A stretch of 64,000 nt of DNA from Candidatus Freyrarchaeum guaymasense (GTDB taxonomy: Archaea > Asgardarchaeota > Jordarchaeia > Jordarchaeales > Freyrarchaeaceae), in contig JAUQZD010000046.1 in NCBI GenBank assembly GCA_030587405.1, positions 44,586 to 108,585 on the forward strand, given 5' to 3'. Shown piece by piece: positions 33,623 through 41,759 of the stretch. The notes below the pieces were generated by a model, which saw only the letters and a list, made by a program, of their open reading frames with translations, searched no databases and had not been told where the DNA came from. The stretch's first letter is position 1. Every line of letters starts with the position of its first letter. Made by a program: the position numbers and the translations under genes.

Positions 33623-33955
33623 TTATGTTTCCTTGACTTTTTCCACTAGTTCTGAGGTCTCCATAATGGAGTCTAGGGCTAATTCGTGAAGGATTTCAAG
33701 TAGCTTAAAGACTGAGGGGCGTTTTACCCTGTAAATTTTCCTTTGAGCTTGTCTTTCGTAGTCTAATATTCCGGCGTCTATTAATATTTGAGCGTGCTGG
33801 GAGATGGTTGACTGCGACTTTCCAAGGGAGGGGATTATTTCACACTGACACTTCTCACCTTCTCTTAGAAGGTCTAAGATTTTAAGTCGTGTCTCTTCGC
33901 TTAGAGCTTTTAGAATCTCCACTTTTTTCCTTAAAAGGGGATCGCCGCTCTGCAA
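33623..33955 (-). CDS. ArsR-family winged-helix regulator
   Basis: A 110-residue ArsR/HTH_5 regulator. The winged helix spans residues about 15-85: ILKALSEETRLKILDLLREGEKCQCEIIPSLGKSQSTISQHAQILIDAGILDYERQAQRKIYRVK. The Cys-x-Cys in EKCQCE matches the metal-sensing position of ArsR proteins, although only two cysteines are present. The C-terminal helix likely dimerises. It is divergent from the SPL-type radical SAM gene with a 200-nt AT-rich gap and may regulate itself and that gene. Confidence 0.85.
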   Translation of the reverse strand: MQSGDPLLRKKVEILKALSEETRLKILDLLREGEKCQCEIIPSLGKSQSTISQHAQILIDAGILDYERQAQRKIYRVKRPSVFKLLEILHELALDSIMETSELVEKVKET

Positions 33956-34161
33956 CCTACCACCTTAAGCATGTTTAACTTTTTTACTAAAAATATAAGC
34001 ATATATTGAAATACTTAAATTTAATTGACATCATCTGTTCAGCGGACCACAAAATTTTAGTCTATTTTGCCTGTAGACAACAGCGACGAAGAGCAGCCAT
34101 GCAGTAATCAATAACGTATTGAGTTTTAGCTTCCATTATCCCCGCTTGACGAGAAACGGTT

Positions 34162-35364
34162 ATGTTTGCTTATGTTTTTAGGGGTAAGTTGGAGGAGCAG
34201 GGTTTGAGTTGGGTTTGGCAGCTTATACCTGGTCGATGCACTGTATGTGGGGGGAAGCTGGAGAAGCCTGTCAAGGTGGGAAACGTAGGATTCGCCCAAC
34301 ATCCCGAGTGCTTCTTCGGGTACTGGAAGGAGCAGGGGCGTGTTCCAGTCATAGAGGTACTGCGAGTGTTTAAGGGCTCACCTCTTAAGACGGCAAACAT
34401 GGAGTGTTTAATGAGTAAGTACTCACTTAACCTCACGGATGGGTGCCCCCACTGCTGCGTTTACTGTTACGCTAGAGCTATGCCGTCCTCACCGCCCCAT
34501 GGAGCGTTCTTTACGAGGAAGAGCATTTTGGCGAGGGTGAGAGGCTTCGTGGAGCATTCACGCGTCGTTAAGCCAGTTTACATGTCCCCTGTAAGCGACC
34601 CGCTGGCAACTAAGAAGTTAGCTGAGACTACTGTTAGCCTAGCGGAGTTCTTCGTATCACAGGGGATTCCCTTTTACCTAGTGACGAAGGGTGAGGTTCC
34701 CATTAGGCTTCTTAAGGTTGTGGAGGGATTCCCGTTCTTTGCCCTCCAAGTTTCCCTTAACACCTTAGACAGGGACGTATCCCGTTTTTTGGAGCCGAAT
34801 GCGCCTCCCCCGGAGGTTAGGGTTAGAAACCTTGTCAGGGCAAAGGATTATGGCGTGTTCACGATCCTAAGGGAGGACCCGCACATGCCGTTCCTAACCG
34901 ACCACCCGAAGCAAATCGAGGAACTCACTCAGACAGCTTTGGACATAGATGTAAATCACATAATAGGGAGTTTTATGGGGTTGAGGGTTGCGTCCCCGAG
35001 CCATAAGGAGTACCTTTACCTTTGGTTTAAAGTTAACGGGAGGGGAGAACTCGTAGAGAAGTATGAGCGCCTCTTCGCTAGGGGGAAGACCATTTCAGGC
35101 TATAGGGTTGCAGACGAGAGCTATAGGTTTCAGAGGCTTAAAATGATAAGAGATTTGATTTTAAAGGCGAAGGGTAAAACTACTTATGGGTTGTGCATGG
35201 AGGGGCTGCCAAGCCTGTGGATAGGAGATAAATGTGAAGGATTCCACTTTCCCCCTGTAAAGAGAAGGGACGGCAGGTTCGTACCCATCGAGGGGTGCAC
35301 GGGGAAATGCAGAGTTTGCAGGACTCCATGCACCCCTAGGCAGGTTAAGCTCTTCACCGGATGA
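34162..35364 (+). CDS. SPL-type radical SAM protein with extra zinc-like motifs
   Basis: A 400-residue radical SAM protein of the COG1533 (spore photoproduct lyase-related) group. The cluster motif CPHCCVYCYAR (CX3CX2C) lies near residue 95, and the TIM-barrel strands follow (VYMSPVSDPLATKKLAETT). N-terminally there is a zinc-knuckle CTVCGGKLEKPVKVG...HPEC (about 26-55), and at the C-terminus another cluster CTGKCRVCRTPCTP (about 380-392), which could hold an auxiliary iron-sulfur cluster or zinc. Substrate unknown; similar archaeal proteins are uncharacterised. Divergent from the ArsR regulator. Confidence 0.8.
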   Translation: MFAYVFRGKLEEQGLSWVWQLIPGRCTVCGGKLEKPVKVGNVGFAQHPECFFGYWKEQGRVPVIEVLRVFKGSPLKTANMECLMSKYSLNLTDGCPHCCVYCYARAMPSSPPHGAFFTRKSILARVRGFVEHSRVVKPVYMSPVSDPLATKKLAETTVSLAEFFVSQGIPFYLVTKGEVPIRLLKVVEGFPFFALQVSLNTLDRDVSRFLEPNAPPPEVRVRNLVRAKDYGVFTILREDPHMPFLTDHPKQIEELTQTALDIDVNHIIGSFMGLRVASPSHKEYLYLWFKVNGRGELVEKYERLFARGKTISGYRVADESYRFQRLKMIRDLILKAKGKTTYGLCMEGLPSLWIGDKCEGFHFPPVKRRDGRFVPIEGCTGKCRVCRTPCTPRQVKLFTG

Positions 35365-35470
35365 AAAAGGCAAAATCGAGCTTTTAGGAGAGAAGTGCTT
35401 ATGCTAGAGAGACTGGAATTGATGGAGGTGAAGATGGTAATGATTCACGGAGCGTGGCGGAGGGAGAACG

Positions 35471-36220
35471 TTAAGGAGAAGGCTGTTGAAAGATGATGCT
35501 TTTAAATTTTAAAGCGTCTTCTTTCATGTAAACGTTATTGAACATTACGTATACACGTCCACTTAACCTTTTCACTTCTCCGGCAAGCCATGCTAGGTCG
35601 CTTTCAGTGTACTTATACCTGTAAAGTTTTTTTCCCGGTGGAGATCCATGGAGCCTGAAGTAGACTGTTCCGCTCTGCGTTGCCGGGAGAGTGTTGAAAG
35701 GGTCAACTACGTGAAGTATTTTTAGCTCTTCGCAGAGAAGCTTAACCGTTTCCGGGCTCCATCCTCTAGGCTCCCATGCAAACTCGACCCCGCCAGAGAT
35801 CGACGAGAAGAACTCTTTCATGTTCTTGATGTTCTCAGGGTTTTCTTTGAAGCTACGTGGTGTCTGGAAAACGCATACTTTTGCCCCTAGAATAGTGCAT
35901 GCTTCACGGGTTCTCTCCCATGCATCGAAGACTTCACGTGTAGGCTTAAAGAAGCCGACTTGTGAGGAAGCGTTAAGCTTTAACCCTGCCTTCCTGTAAG
36001 TTGGGGAGGAAGGAGGGTGGGTTATTAACTGCCACGCCTTCACGGTGAACTCGAAGCCACTCGGGGCTGAGGCACGCCAATTCCTAAGTGTTTCGGGTGA
36101 GGGGGGATTATAAAACGTTTTCTGAACCTCGACAACCACAAAAAGTTCAAAGTATTTTTTCATGCCAATAGGGAAGCCGCAGCACCCAACCAAAACCTCG
36201 GTCAAAGCGGACACCGGCAA
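35471..36220 (-). CDS. DUF72 family protein
   Basis: A 249-residue DUF72 (YecE-like) protein with a predicted TIM-barrel fold. Family features seen: VGCCGFPIGMKKYFELF at the start, VEVQKTFYNPPSPETLRNW, GFEFTVKAWQLITHPP, VEFAWEPRGW and VYFRLHGSPPG. Function is unknown in all organisms. The exact start is uncertain, since several TTG/GTG codons lie near the N-terminus. It is divergent from the second acyl-CoA synthetase alpha gene with a 60-nt gap, and convergent with the SPL-type gene. Confidence 0.8.
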   Translation of the reverse strand: MPVSALTEVLVGCCGFPIGMKKYFELFVVVEVQKTFYNPPSPETLRNWRASAPSGFEFTVKAWQLITHPPSSPTYRKAGLKLNASSQVGFFKPTREVFDAWERTREACTILGAKVCVFQTPRSFKENPENIKNMKEFFSSISGGVEFAWEPRGWSPETVKLLCEELKILHVVDPFNTLPATQSGTVYFRLHGSPPGKKLYRYKYTESDLAWLAGEVKRLSGRVYVMFNNVYMKEDALKFKSIIFQQPSP

Positions 36221-36280
36221 TAGTGTTATTTAAAAAGGGAAAATTAAGGTTACGATGGCGCAGGGTGGGTGATATAGTCC

Positions 36281-37720
36281 ATGAACTTGATGAACCTGAG
36301 AGCTGTTTTCCAGCCTAAGACCATGTGTGTGGTTGGCGTCTCGCAGACAAATCCTCTGAACCCTGGGACAGTAATATACCAGAAGAACATGCACGAGATG
36401 GAGGTTGAAGTCTTCGGCGTGAATCCGAGAGGAGGGTTCTTAGAGGACCGCGAACTTTACAGGTCTGTGTCTGACGTGCCGAAGGACGTAGACTTAGCGG
36501 TGATCTGCGTGCGCGCGCCCATAGTTAACGGGATAGTCGAGGAGTGCGGGGAGGCTGGCGTGAAGGGTGTCGTGGTGGTTTCAGGGGGCTTCGCAGAGGT
36601 CGGCGGGGAGGGCGTTGAAAGGCAGAGGGAACTCGCCGTAATAGCGGAAAAGTATGATTTAGCGTTGATAGGGCCGAACTGTGTTGGCGTTTATAGTCCA
36701 CCATACGTGGACACTTTTTTCCTTCCAAGCGAGAGGCTTGTAACGCCGCCTCCCGGAAGGGTTGCAGTGATAAGCCAGTCAGGAGGGGTACTCGTCGACC
36801 AGTTTTTCAGTAAATACGCTGAGAGGAAAATAGGGGTTTCAGCAGCGGTTAGCGTGGGGAACAAGGCGGTAGTAGACGAAACATTGCTTTTAGAATACTT
36901 TAAGGAGGACTCGAGGACTGGCATAGTAGCAGTTTACCTTGAAGGGTTTGAGGAGGGGGAGGGCGCTGCTTTCCTTAGGAAGGCGGCGGAGTGCTTTGAG
37001 AAGAAGCCAGTCATCGTTTTCAGGGCTGGAAAAACAGAGTACGGGCGGCGTGCAACGGTTAGCCATACGGGTTCTGTCATGGCGTCCCTGAACGTTGCTT
37101 CAGCTGCCTTCAAGCAGTGGGGGGTTATAGAGGTGGAGACGGAGTACGAGATAACGACGTTCAGCAAGGTATTGTCGTTCGAGTTACCCTCAATCCACGA
37201 TGGGAACGTTGTGATCCTGACGATCTCCGGTGGACATGGGGTTATATGTTCGGACCTGTGCGCTAGGTATGGGTTGAAGCTCGTGGAGTTTACGGAGGAT
37301 GAGATGAGGGAGTTACAGGAGCTTTTGAACCCCTCCGCAGCACCCGTAGCATCGCTGAGAAACCCAATAGACCTTACTGGAAGCGTTGTTGACAGAGATG
37401 TTGAGAGAGTGCTTGAACGGCTGATGGAGATGGATAAGGTTGAAGCAGTCATACTTTTAATGCTGCCTTACCCTCCTACGATCACCATGCAGCTTGGGCG
37501 CAGGGCATCTAACATAGCTAGGAAGTACAGGAAGCCTGTTGTAGCCTACGTGCCATGGGTTCAGAAGTACCAGATGATAGTGGAGGGGCTTGAACTTAAC
37601 GGGGTGCCAGTTGGACACACAGTGGAGGAAGCTGTCCAGATGGTTAAGGCTTTAAAAATGAGGGGTGAAGCCGAGGAGAAGGTGAAGATGAGGATGACTG
37701 GAGAGCAAACGGCTCCTTAA
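36281..37720 (+). CDS. Acyl-CoA synthetase (NDP-forming), alpha subunit, paralogue 2
   Basis: A 479-residue paralogue with the same order as the gene at 28.7 kb: CoA-binding domain (MCVVGVSQTNPLNPG near residue 13, GPNCVGVY near 130), ligase-like domain (VISQSGGVLVDQFF) and the phosphohistidine motif VSHTGSVMAS near 265. The C-terminus is a charged, Met/Lys/Glu-rich tail. No beta (ATP-grasp) gene is adjacent. The substrate pocket differs from paralogues 1 and 3, so it may use a different acid. It is a single gene, followed by a decayed methyltransferase. Confidence 0.88.
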   Translation: MNLMNLRAVFQPKTMCVVGVSQTNPLNPGTVIYQKNMHEMEVEVFGVNPRGGFLEDRELYRSVSDVPKDVDLAVICVRAPIVNGIVEECGEAGVKGVVVVSGGFAEVGGEGVERQRELAVIAEKYDLALIGPNCVGVYSPPYVDTFFLPSERLVTPPPGRVAVISQSGGVLVDQFFSKYAERKIGVSAAVSVGNKAVVDETLLLEYFKEDSRTGIVAVYLEGFEEGEGAAFLRKAAECFEKKPVIVFRAGKTEYGRRATVSHTGSVMASLNVASAAFKQWGVIEVETEYEITTFSKVLSFELPSIHDGNVVILTISGGHGVICSDLCARYGLKLVEFTEDEMRELQELLNPSAAPVASLRNPIDLTGSVVDRDVERVLERLMEMDKVEAVILLMLPYPPTITMQLGRRASNIARKYRKPVVAYVPWVQKYQMIVEGLELNGVPVGHTVEEAVQMVKALKMRGEAEEKVKMRMTGEQTAP

Positions 37721-37864
37721 TGCTTAGCGTTCAGCCGAGGTTTTAAGTTGACGGAGTGCTGGTATTCCGACGTGAGATGGCCGTAGCGCTCTCGATAAGT
37801 TCTTAAAGATTTCCTTAATTAAGACAAGAATTACTGGGGGATTCTCGCTCTTAGAGGGGAGAGC

Positions 37865-38631
37865 TTGAGGCGTTGTGCCCTAAGTTATTTGGCGTGCCCT
37901 CGCTGTGAAGGAGAGCTAAACCTGATCGACTTCAACGAACATGAAGGGGAAGTAGTTTCCGGGGTGATTTCATGTGGCCGGTACGGTAGAACTTACGTGA
38001 TAAGGAATGGCTTACCCGATCTGACCGTACGTGAGCGGTTAACGGTTTCCAATAGGATTTCCACCCTAGCTTACAACATTTATGCCCCCTTTACGACCTA
38101 GTTGAGGGAGCCCTCGCCCGCCGTCTTTTAAACGTGTCCGAACTGGATCTTAGAAGAGAGTTGGTGGATAGATTAAACCTACAGAGAGGCGACGTCGTGC
38201 TGGAGGTTGCCATCGGAACAGGTGGAAACGTTCCGCTGATCAGGAGACGTACTCAGAACGTGATCTTCGGATTAGACCTTTCTGAGGGGATGCTAAGGCG
38301 GTGCTTGGATAAGGCGAATGAGCGGGGATGGGACTTAGAGCTGTGCTTGGGCAACGCCGAGTACCTGCCCTATAAGAGTGAGAGGTTTGACGTGCTGCTA
38401 AACTTTGGGGGGATGAGTTACTTCAACGATAAGAGAAGGGTGCTTGAGGAGATGTACAGGGTCGTTAAATCAGGTGGGAATGTGGTCGTGGGGAGCAAGT
38501 AACCATTCTGGAGAAGATTCTGAGAAGGGGATAAGCCGCCCTATGAGTTGATCCCAAGGGACGCTGTAAACGTTAAGGTTGAACACATTTTCAAGGGACA
38601 CTTCTACGTAATGGAGTTTGAAAAACCCTGA
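37865..38631 (+). pseudogene. Broken UbiE-like methyltransferase with Trm112-like zinc ribbon
   Basis: Three open pieces together make one protein: a zinc-ribbon N-terminus (CPRCEGEL, then SCGRYGRTY where the fourth cysteine is Tyr), a SAM-binding domain (VLEVAIGTGGNVPL, LDLSEGML) and a C-terminus ending HFYVMEFEKP. Reading needs a +1 base in TTT near 38091 (restoring PFYDLVEG), a +1 base in GGGG near 38490, and a change in GGGG near 38535. Every shift is in a short homopolymer. Either the gene is decaying, which the lost zinc ligand supports, or the consensus is wrong in runs. Confidence 0.75.
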
Positions 38632-38777
38632 CCACTCCGTGGAGGGAGCACGCTTGACTTTTACCTTTAAGGTTAAAGAGAGTTATGTAGGCTGGCGACG
38701 CTGGATGAGAGACGGCAAAACTGATTTATATGCGATGGAGGCTTCAACTTGCCTAGAAAGGAATGTGAGGGGTTAAG

Positions 38778-39698
38778 TTGCCGGATGTTTACGTTATAGG
38801 GCATAGGGCTCCTGATACTGATTCGATATGTTCAGCGATCGCGTATGCTAGGTTTAAGAGGGAGGTTGAAGGTGTTGACGCTGAAGCGGCTAGAGCGGAC
38901 GAGTTAAACCAGGAGACAAAGTACGTTTTAGAGTATTTCGGCGTTGAGGAGCCACCTCTTTTGGAGGACGCTTCAGGTAAGAAGCTGGTTCTTGTGGATC
39001 ACAACGAGTTTTCCCAAGCTGTTAAGGGCGTTGAGAAAGCGGAAATAGTTGAGGTGTTGGACCATCACAGGATAGACTTCAAGTATCCTGAACCTATAAG
39101 ATTTCACGTTGAGCCTGTTGGCTCAACAGCCACGTTGATCGCAGAGAAGTACTTTGACCGTAAGGCGGGCATTCCCAGGGAAGTGGCGGGGATGCTCCTT
39201 GCGGCTATCCTCTCGGACACCGTCGTCTTTAGGTCTGCTACGTGTACTCCTAGGGATAGGGATGTGGCGTTAAAGCTGGCTGAGATCGTCCAAGTCGACC
39301 CCGAGAAGTTCGGTGTGGAGATAAAGAAGGCGAAGGCGAGCCTTAAAGGGAAGACTGCCGCGGAGATACTGATGTCTGACTTTAAAGATTACGAGTTCGG
39401 GGGGGTTAAGGTAGGGATAGGGCAGGTTGAGGTGGTCGACCTCAGCGAGGCGCTGGAGAGGAAAAAGGAGATCCTTCAGGAGATGGAGAGGAAGCGAAGC
39501 GAGGAGGGCTACGGCCTCATCCTCATGATGCTCACTGACATTATAAAGGAGGGAACGGAGCTTCTAGCCGTGGGGGATAAGCTGGACATCGTTGAAAAAG
39601 CATTCGGGAAGAGGGTGGAGGACGGCTCAGTTTACTTGGAGGGTGTAATGTCGAGGAAAAAGCAGGTAGTTCCCCCCGTGGAAAAAGCGTTTGGGTAG
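38778..39698 (+). CDS. ppaC: Manganese-dependent inorganic pyrophosphatase (family II)
   Basis: A 306-residue family II pyrophosphatase of the DHH superfamily that hydrolyses pyrophosphate to phosphate. Metal ligands lie in GHRAPDTDSI (residues about 7-16), VDHNE and the DHH signature LDHHRIDF (near 98); the DHHA2 domain follows (about 190-306) with LSEALERKKEIL. Length is normal. The start is TTG after GAGGGG, with a TATA-like GATTTATATGC about 50 nt upstream. It stands alone. Confidence 0.93.
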   Translation: MPDVYVIGHRAPDTDSICSAIAYARFKREVEGVDAEAARADELNQETKYVLEYFGVEEPPLLEDASGKKLVLVDHNEFSQAVKGVEKAEIVEVLDHHRIDFKYPEPIRFHVEPVGSTATLIAEKYFDRKAGIPREVAGMLLAAILSDTVVFRSATCTPRDRDVALKLAEIVQVDPEKFGVEIKKAKASLKGKTAAEILMSDFKDYEFGGVKVGIGQVEVVDLSEALERKKEILQEMERKRSEEGYGLILMMLTDIIKEGTELLAVGDKLDIVEKAFGKRVEDGSVYLEGVMSRKKQVVPPVEKAFG

Positions 39699-39798
39699 CC
39701 TCCTACCATTTAATTTTTGATGGATTGCAACAGCACCCAACTCTTATTTTTTAGTCTCTTTTAGTTTTAGTTGTTTTCGCGGTATGCTGTTAGCGGGA

Positions 39799-39852
39799 AC
39801 ATATTTAAAGGTGAACTGTCAACAGTTCATTTATACGGGTAAATTGAACTGT
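39799..39852 (+). promoter_or_regulatory. TATA box with palindromic operator before the DUF4143 ATPase gene
   Basis: A TATA-like ACATATTTAAA (39799-39809) is followed at once by a perfect dyad TGAACTGT-ca-ACAGTTCA (39812-39829). A third half-site TGAACTGT lies at 39845-39852, just before the ATG at 39864. The dyad covers the expected transcription start, which fits repression. The half-site core resembles the AACAGTT/AACTGTT repeats upstream of tfe. Confidence 0.6.
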
Positions 39853-39863
39853 TTGGTGGTCAC

Positions 39864-41135
39864 ATGCTTCTTGAAGCCTTAGAGGACTGGAACCCCTGGT
39901 GGAGTGAGGGTGAAGTCAGCGAGGATCTTAAAGGGATAACACGCGACATACTTAGCACAGCATTAGAGTATGTTGAACTATCTAAGGTTAAGGTCGTTAC
40001 TGGGATTAGGAGGTGTGGTAAAAGCACGCTTCTCTACCAGATTATAGATAGCATTTTAACAGGGGAGGATGCTTGCAACGTGCTTCTCCTCAACTTCGAC
40101 GACGTTAGACTGGCGTCTACACCCATAGAGGAAATATACAGGATGTATCTTGAGGAGTTAAGGCCGACTAACGTCTACCTTTTCTTGGACGAGGTTCACG
40201 GGGCATCTGGCTGGGTTAGCTTGGTTAGAAGGGTGACGGATCTAGGCAAAGCAAAAGTTTTTGTCACTGACTCATCGTCGTACTTTATCCCTTTAGATTA
40301 CGCCAGGGTTTTAACAGGTAGGAAGATATCCCTTGAACTTTACCCCTTATCCTTCAGGGAGTTTTTAAGGTTTAAGGGTGTGGTGGAAAGGGCTGCTGGG
40401 ACGGAGGGGCACGCGATACTCAGAGGGCACCTTAAAGAGTACATGGTTAAGGGAGGGTTTCCTGAGCCCTTCTTCCACTCAGAGAAGACGGCTAGGAGAA
40501 TCTTGTTAGAGTACTTCGAGGACATAGTTGCAAGGGATGTAGTGAGCAGGTTCGGCGCAAACTACGGTAAAGTCAGAGATTTAGCCTACTACCTTATTTC
40601 GAACACGTCCCAGATGGTCACCTACCGGAAGCTTAGAGGTATCTTAGGGTTAGGGCTTGAGACCGTGCAGAACTACGTGAACTATCTTGAAAGCGTCTAC
40701 TTGATTTTTAGGGTTCCAGCCTTCTCGGAGAAGGTTAAAAGCCAGCTCATGCTTCCTAAAAAGGTTTACGCGGTGGATACCGGGCTAGTTAACACGGTCG
40801 GATTTAAGATCTCTGAGAACATTGGAGCCATACTCGAGAACATAGTGTTCCTAGAATTGAAGAGGAGAGGATACGACATTTATTACCTGCCAACGGAAAA
40901 GAGGGAAGTGGATTTCGTAGCCAAGAGAGGAAGCGAGGTAAGGCTTATAAACGTGTGCTATGACCCATCAGACACGAACACGTTCAGAAGGGAGGTTGAA
41001 GGACTGATTGAAGGGCTGAGGGCAATTGGCCTGGCAAGAGGTGAAATAGTAACTTGGAGCTACAAGGACAAAGTAAGAGTTAACAATAAGGAAGTGTTTT
41101 TCACCCCGGCAACCGAGTGGCTGCTCTCCAGCTAA
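39864..41135 (+). CDS. AAA_14/DUF4143 ATPase
   Basis: A 423-residue ATPase: Walker A GIRRCGKSTLL (near residue 47), Walker B NVYLFLDEVHGASGW (near 109), a sensor (VFVTDSSSYF), and a C-terminal DUF4143 domain with a PD-(D/E)xK-nuclease-like ending (ILENIVFLELKRRGYDIYYLPTEKREVDFVAKRG). These proteins are common in archaea and sometimes look mobile or defence-related; their role is not settled. The strong palindromic operator suggests tight regulation of this single gene. Length is typical and all motifs are intact. Confidence 0.88.
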   Translation: MLLEALEDWNPWWSEGEVSEDLKGITRDILSTALEYVELSKVKVVTGIRRCGKSTLLYQIIDSILTGEDACNVLLLNFDDVRLASTPIEEIYRMYLEELRPTNVYLFLDEVHGASGWVSLVRRVTDLGKAKVFVTDSSSYFIPLDYARVLTGRKISLELYPLSFREFLRFKGVVERAAGTEGHAILRGHLKEYMVKGGFPEPFFHSEKTARRILLEYFEDIVARDVVSRFGANYGKVRDLAYYLISNTSQMVTYRKLRGILGLGLETVQNYVNYLESVYLIFRVPAFSEKVKSQLMLPKKVYAVDTGLVNTVGFKISENIGAILENIVFLELKRRGYDIYYLPTEKREVDFVAKRGSEVRLINVCYDPSDTNTFRREVEGLIEGLRAIGLARGEIVTWSYKDKVRVNNKEVFFTPATEWLLSS

Positions 41136-41375
41136 CCAATATCCCTGATCATCAACTGCACTCTTACCAGCTACATTATTCTAAGGTTCACTTCAGCTAC
41201 TGGAGAACTACCAATTGTCTCAAGGCTTTATACACGGCATTTTAGCTTCGGGTTTCTGCGCACGCTTCCAGTTCTCCTTCGTGAAGATCAATGAAACGGC
41301 AAAAAACTAAACATTAGATACGATCAAAGGCTTACAAGGGGTTAAAAGAGGGGTTCCTCTAACATTTAGAGAGGG

Positions 41376-41675
41376 ATGCATGTGGAGATCAAGGAGTTTC
41401 AAAGGTTAATGTATGAATTGTATTTTGAAAACGACTCTAGGAGAGGTGTTCTCGGAAACTTCGCCTGGCTTGTAAGTGAGGTAGGGGAGCTCGCACGCGC
41501 CATAAGGGAAGGAGACAAGGGAAAAATTGAGGAGGAAATAGCGGACGTCTTAGCATGGCTTGCATCCCTAGCTAACGTTTTAGAGGTTGACATGGAGGAA
41601 GCAGCTATACGCAAATACCCGGGTAAGTGTCCACGATGCCTCCAGAACCCCTGCAAGTGCAAGTTCAGAACATAA
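41376..41675 (+). CDS. MazG-like nucleotide pyrophosphohydrolase with zinc tail
   Basis: A 99-residue all-alpha NTP pyrophosphohydrolase of the MazG superfamily, which hydrolyses non-canonical or excess NTPs to NMP and pyrophosphate. The metal motif is EVGELARAIREGDKGKIEEEIADVLAWLASLA (residues about 31-62). The tail CPRCLQNPCKC (84-94) has four cysteines and probably binds zinc. It stands alone; the 240-nt gap before it shows no gene. Confidence 0.85.
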   Translation: MHVEIKEFQRLMYELYFENDSRRGVLGNFAWLVSEVGELARAIREGDKGKIEEEIADVLAWLASLANVLEVDMEEAAIRKYPGKCPRCLQNPCKCKFRT

Positions 41676-41759
41676 CATAGCATAATTAAAGGAGTGACTC
41701 GTCTAGTATTGAATTAAAGTTAACTGCTTAATATTTAAGCTGAGCTAGGAGGAGGTACT

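Noticed and set aside
35401..35496. 31-codon ORF after the SPL-type radical SAM gene
   Set aside because: It overlaps the end of the DUF72 gene and has no motif or clear ribosome site.
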